From: Paramoeba atlantica
Taxonomy: Eukaryota > Discosea
DNA: 64,000 bases
Reading direction: 5' to 3'
Assembly: GCA_977017575.1 (NCBI GenBank)
Contig: CDRNVI010000030.1
Location: 62,001-126,000, forward strand
Shown here: piece after piece, positions 60,976 to 64,000 of the stretch
Layout: every line of letters starts with the position of its first letter
Numbering within the stretch: position 1 is the stretch's first letter
Notes under the pieces: model-generated
Seen by the model: only the letters and a program-made list of their open reading frames with translations
Databases searched by the model: none
What the model was told of the DNA's origin: nothing
Position numbers and translations under genes: made by a program

Positions 60976-61312
60976 TCGTACTTTTTTTTCGTTCATTCGT
61001 TATAGCCCTGGCCACTGAAGCACGTTTAGTTAAGCGAGTTACCACAGTAAGCGAGTTAGATACTTACCGTTTTTGCCGGCAAAAAAACTTAATTAAAGAA
61101 TCCCGTAATAAAATAAAACCGTAATAAAATGTGACCGTAATTTAATGCTGCCCTGTACTTTTCATCCCCCTAATATTGAGCCCACAAGTAATTGTCAAGC
61201 CCCTCCTCCCCGAAATTGTCTGTCCTCTTTTTCCGAAAAGCAATGATGGGTAACGGGGGGCGGTACATAGTAGCGTACGATTTCATTTTTATCATCTAAG
61301 ATACAGATGGAC
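60976..61312. other. Spacer downstream of LRR gene J
   Basis: AT-rich with AAAATAAAACCGTAATAAAATGTG reiterations (61105-61145). No gene. Confidence 0.4.
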
Positions 61313-61984
61313 CTAGTCCACCTGGAAGTTGGGAAATGCACTCAATTGACCGTTGCTAGGCGAAATCTTAGTATTAATAACGCTATAACACATGTCTGCG
61401 CGCTCAGCAACATCCAGCGACCCTTGTAGCAACGGATTGTTACCTACAAATAAATTTCTAACCGAAAGAGCAAGAAATTCAAATTTCACCCATCCTACAA
61501 AATTATTTTCGTTCAAGTAAACCTCCTCAAGTGCGGGTAAGTGGCGAAAGGAAGGCGTTCCACTAAAACGGTTGTTCGACAAGTGGATCACCTTCAGTGT
61601 AGCGGGCAATACATCAAAAGGAACATCACCCGTAAGCTGGTTTTTATCCACGTTCAACCATTTTAGCTTCGCAGGTAAGTAATTCCAATTTAAAGTTCCA
61701 CGGAGCCCTCTATTACACCAATAAAGCCGAGAAATTTCACCTGATCGTTTTGATGATGGTTTCGGGCAAATAAGGTCAGCAATGTCTTCAATTTCATCTG
61801 GAGGCGTACAAAACACCTGTTCCCACTCACAAGCCGGAGTAATACTGTTCCATGAAGGATGCAGATTTTCGACGTCTTGCAAAAGTCGTAACAAATCGTA
61901 TTGAGGAGGTAAGGGCACACCAGAAACTTTAGCTGGCTTTCGAATACTGTAGTTCGCGTCCTCCAACAACAAATATGGTAGCAT
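61313..61984 (-). CDS. LRR family protein J (short member)
   Basis: 223 codons. Cap: GVPLPPQYDLLRLLQDVENL and PSWNSITPACEWEQVFCTPP. Between cap and repeats is an insertion of about 20 residues rich in acidic residues (DEIEDIADLICPKPSS) not found in the paralogues. About five repeats follow (NWNYLPAKLKWLNVDKNQLT, VPFDVLPATLKVIHLSNNRF), two or three fewer than usual. The leader lacks the NLS-like cluster. Frame intact. Confidence 0.85.
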   Translation of the reverse strand: MLPYLLLEDANYSIRKPAKVSGVPLPPQYDLLRLLQDVENLHPSWNSITPACEWEQVFCTPPDEIEDIADLICPKPSSKRSGEISRLYWCNRGLRGTLNWNYLPAKLKWLNVDKNQLTGDVPFDVLPATLKVIHLSNNRFSGTPSFRHLPALEEVYLNENNFVGWVKFEFLALSVRNLFVGNNPLLQGSLDVAERADMCYSVINTKISPSNGQLSAFPNFQVD

Positions 61985-62328
61985 TTCGATAGAAAGTGTA
62001 GCAACGCTTCTACAAAGTATAAGAAACTACAGAAAATAACATGCTGGTCGTATAGACATACCCCTGCCGGGTCGATGGGTAATTACCCATTAGCGGGTCT
62101 GTGCGGGTAAATTACCCGGGTCTGTGACCCAGTTACCCGCACCGACCGGGTCATAAAATATTAAAGGCGCAAAGAACACACCCTGGAGTAAGTGGCTTGT
62201 AAGTTACAATAGCATCTTTGCTTTTGCGTCTGTGTGTTGTATTTCAAAGTCTCTGCATATTCCACCGCATAATTCCTTCCAACACGGTAATTGCATGTGA
62301 TACAATTTACGCAGACTAGGTCGTGTAA
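61985..62328. other. Spacer with GGGTAATTACCC palindromes
   Basis: 62060-62155 has reiterated GGGTAATTACCC / GGGTAAATTACCC-type inverted units around GACCGGGTC-like arms, so the tract can form several short hairpins. It lies immediately upstream of LRR gene J. Confidence 0.5.
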
Positions 62329-62724
62329 TCAGTGATATGTATGTTTCCCACAGGCTTTGTATTTCGTGGAGTTGACGAGGCGGAAGATTTGTCGTATTAC
62401 ACAGTTTCTGTCATATGCGATTCCGATTGAACCTCTTTGGTTGAACAATTCGAATATTCCTCCAGCCATCTTCTCCAGTATGGTCCCACGTGGGACTGCT
62501 TCTGAGGCCCCAGATGTACAAGGGCTTCCAGGGTGAACTTCTTCCAGATTCAACACTCCCTTAACTCTTGTTTTGCTTCCCTTGGGCCGGCCGCGTGGGC
62601 GCTTCGGGCCTGGGTTTTCCTCTATACCAGCTCGGATTAATTCAACTTGTAGGGTATGCTTCGTCCAACCAAATTTTCCATTGCGATCGCAAAAGGGAAG
62701 GAGACTACGTAAGAAATCGTCTCA
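62329..62724 (-). CDS. Open frame with a 2A-like NPGP motif followed by an AT-hook
   Basis: The frame is open from about 62724 to the stop at 62329, with no good ATG before the motif. It reads TLQVELIRAGIEENPGP (motif at 62605-62634, minus strand), closely resembling the ribosome-skipping 2A consensus (DxExNPGP) and the AGVExNPGP variants of non-LTR elements. KRPRGRPKGSK follows, an AT-hook core (RGRPKG). The remainder shows no domain. Upstream is the middle of a Tc1 transposase; this may be a remnant of a retroelement ORF or coincidence. Confidence 0.45.
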
Positions 62725-63328
62725 AACTTGAGACGATAGCCTCAAACTGAGCAGGGGTCCATGTTGCCAACTCCTGGCATAGCTCTACTCGATTCCTTTT
62801 GTGCTCCTTTGTGAGTGCAGGGTTTCGGGGGACTGTGCGTGATATGATACCCTCCTTCTTGAGGGAACGTATCAGAGCGCGACGGGAGCACCTGAAACCC
62901 TCTCCTACAAGTAGGTTCAGAAGGTGACCCCAAGAAGCGATACCATAGGTTTCATTCCTTGTTGCTTGATCAATAAGATTGAGTGCTCGCTTCAACAGAG
63001 GGTCAGATATTACAGGAGATTGGCGAGTTTTATAGGGTAAAGTAGCGTACCTGGATAAGTAAGGGGGGGTAACGGTATTACAGGAGATTGGCGAGTTTTA
63101 TAGGGAGACCTATCGACCTCACCAGTCTCTTCTTAACGCTGCACCCAACGCTTGAGTGTCCTCGTGACACCTAAACGTCTTGGCGACAGCTGAAAAAGAA
63201 TTAGTTTCCTCAAATTTTTTAACCAAAAGTATCCTATGAGATGCTTTAAGTTGCCCACGAGGCGAATAACAAAATCTACTCCGTTTCTGCACCTTTTTAT
63301 TATTCGAATATGACCTTTTCTTGGGCAT
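62705..63328 (-). pseudogene. Tc1-like transposase N-terminal half
   Basis: 63328-63119 encodes the N terminus (SYSNNKKVQKRSRFCYSPRG, LKASHRILLVKKFEETNSFS). 62995-62705 encodes the middle DNA-binding part up to WTPAQFEAIVSS, where the first DEKxF catalytic block should follow. A 67-bp tandem duplication at about 63009-63104 (ATTACAGGAGATTGGCGAGT twice) shifts the frame. The right element end CAGGGGGGTGCACGAAATAT (complement) ends at 63578 next to a TA. Same family as 10840. Confidence 0.68.
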
Positions 63329-63578
63329 GGTAGTGTATTAGGATCAAAAAAGTCTATAAATTCACAAAAAAAAGTATTTAATTCAAAAAACTGCAGAATT
63401 CTGCACTTTGAAAAATCATGATTTTTTTAATTTTTTAAAAAAATTAAAAAATGCGGGAAACGCATTATCACATGACATGTAACTCTGCGAGAGCTCTCGA
63501 ATGCGCTATTATTTTCCAAAATTGGCCGAGTTATAAGAATTTTGACCCCCCCCCCCCCATATTTCGTGCACCCCCCTG

Positions 63579-64000
63579 TATTTCCAAATACAAGACCTTT
63601 CCGTCGAGATCTTATGGATGTCCCTTGTGCGACTTAGAAAAATGTCCTTTCTAGCATTATCGTTCAATCTTCATCATCTTCGTTCAATCTGACCCCGTTA
63701 ACGACTTCACCCCCGCGAGGTACAAGTCATTCGTCGTCTCCTCGCTGCTGTTGAACGTTGTGATATCGAGCAAGTCCCTCCTCACTGTCCTTGTTCCTCT
63801 ACGGGACGAACTTGCTGTGCAAAAATTCAGTAACGCGGTACACAATCAGCCTTCGAACTTGAAGGACCACGAATCGACAGAAAGCGCAAAAGTTCTTTGA
63901 GATTTATTTTGAGAAGCATTTCGGTCCGTAATACGCACACGTGATGACCCACGGTGTGGTAAGCTTATACAAGCTTGTCTGAAACCCCCCGTGTTCAGTA
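63579..64000. other. Spacer with a Merlin-type terminus
   Basis: CATCTTCGTTCAATCTGACC at 63674-63693 matches the complement of the Merlin left end at 58661-58680. No gene is supported to the window edge. Confidence 0.5.

Overview
The window looks like nuclear DNA of a unicellular eukaryote. The host-type genes encode an importin-5/Kap121-like karyopherin, a VHS-GAT adaptor and a protein-phosphatase-1 inhibitor-2-like protein, and each is a single uninterrupted reading frame. The lineage cannot be named from sequence alone. The mix of plant-style LRR amino caps, intronless genes and many DNA transposons only says protist.

Layout. Every host-type gene lies on the minus strand. There are nine well-preserved members of one leucine-rich-repeat (LRR) family (1-543, 8519-9307, 9919-10740, 15465-16349, 29662-30594, 33582-34385, 36408-37316, 47585-48385, 61313-61984) and four decayed ones (about 16890-17010, 21310-21588, 28680-29107, 31085-31250). 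A housekeeping block sits between 22.2 and 32.8 kb: PP1 inhibitor-2-like, a small Cys-rich membrane protein, importin-5-like, and VHS-GAT. The LRR proteins share a cap (LPxEYxLxRF...SWNxSTPAC.W.GV.C) and 23-residue repeats of the type DLxxLPxxLxxLxLxxNxFxG. None has an obvious signal peptide, and several have a basic, nuclear-signal-like N terminus.

The rest is a graveyard of mobile DNA on both strands. It includes Tc1/mariner elements of at least four kinds (two with TA target sites and measurable inverted ends), DDE_4 (PIF/Harbinger-like) elements paired with an unusual accessory protein, pogo/CENP-B-like (DDE_1) relics, Merlin/IS1595-like elements and a derived MITE, a hAT/DUF659-like relic, an IS30-like transposase, and a Pif1/Helitron-type helicase tail. 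There is also a tyrosine-recombinase retroelement with zinc knuckle, recombinase and RT-RNase H (a second RT relic lies at 4.7-5.8 kb), a restriction-like-endonuclease tail of a non-LTR element, foldback elements, MITEs and tandem arrays. Most transposon genes carry an in-frame stop or a frameshift.

Most interesting: the one-strand LRR family; the zinc-ribbon/helical accessory protein that travels with the DDE_4 transposase in up to three copies; the recombinase-before-RT retroelement; an IS30-type transposase in a eukaryote; and a 2A-like NPGP motif followed by an AT-hook near 62.6 kb.
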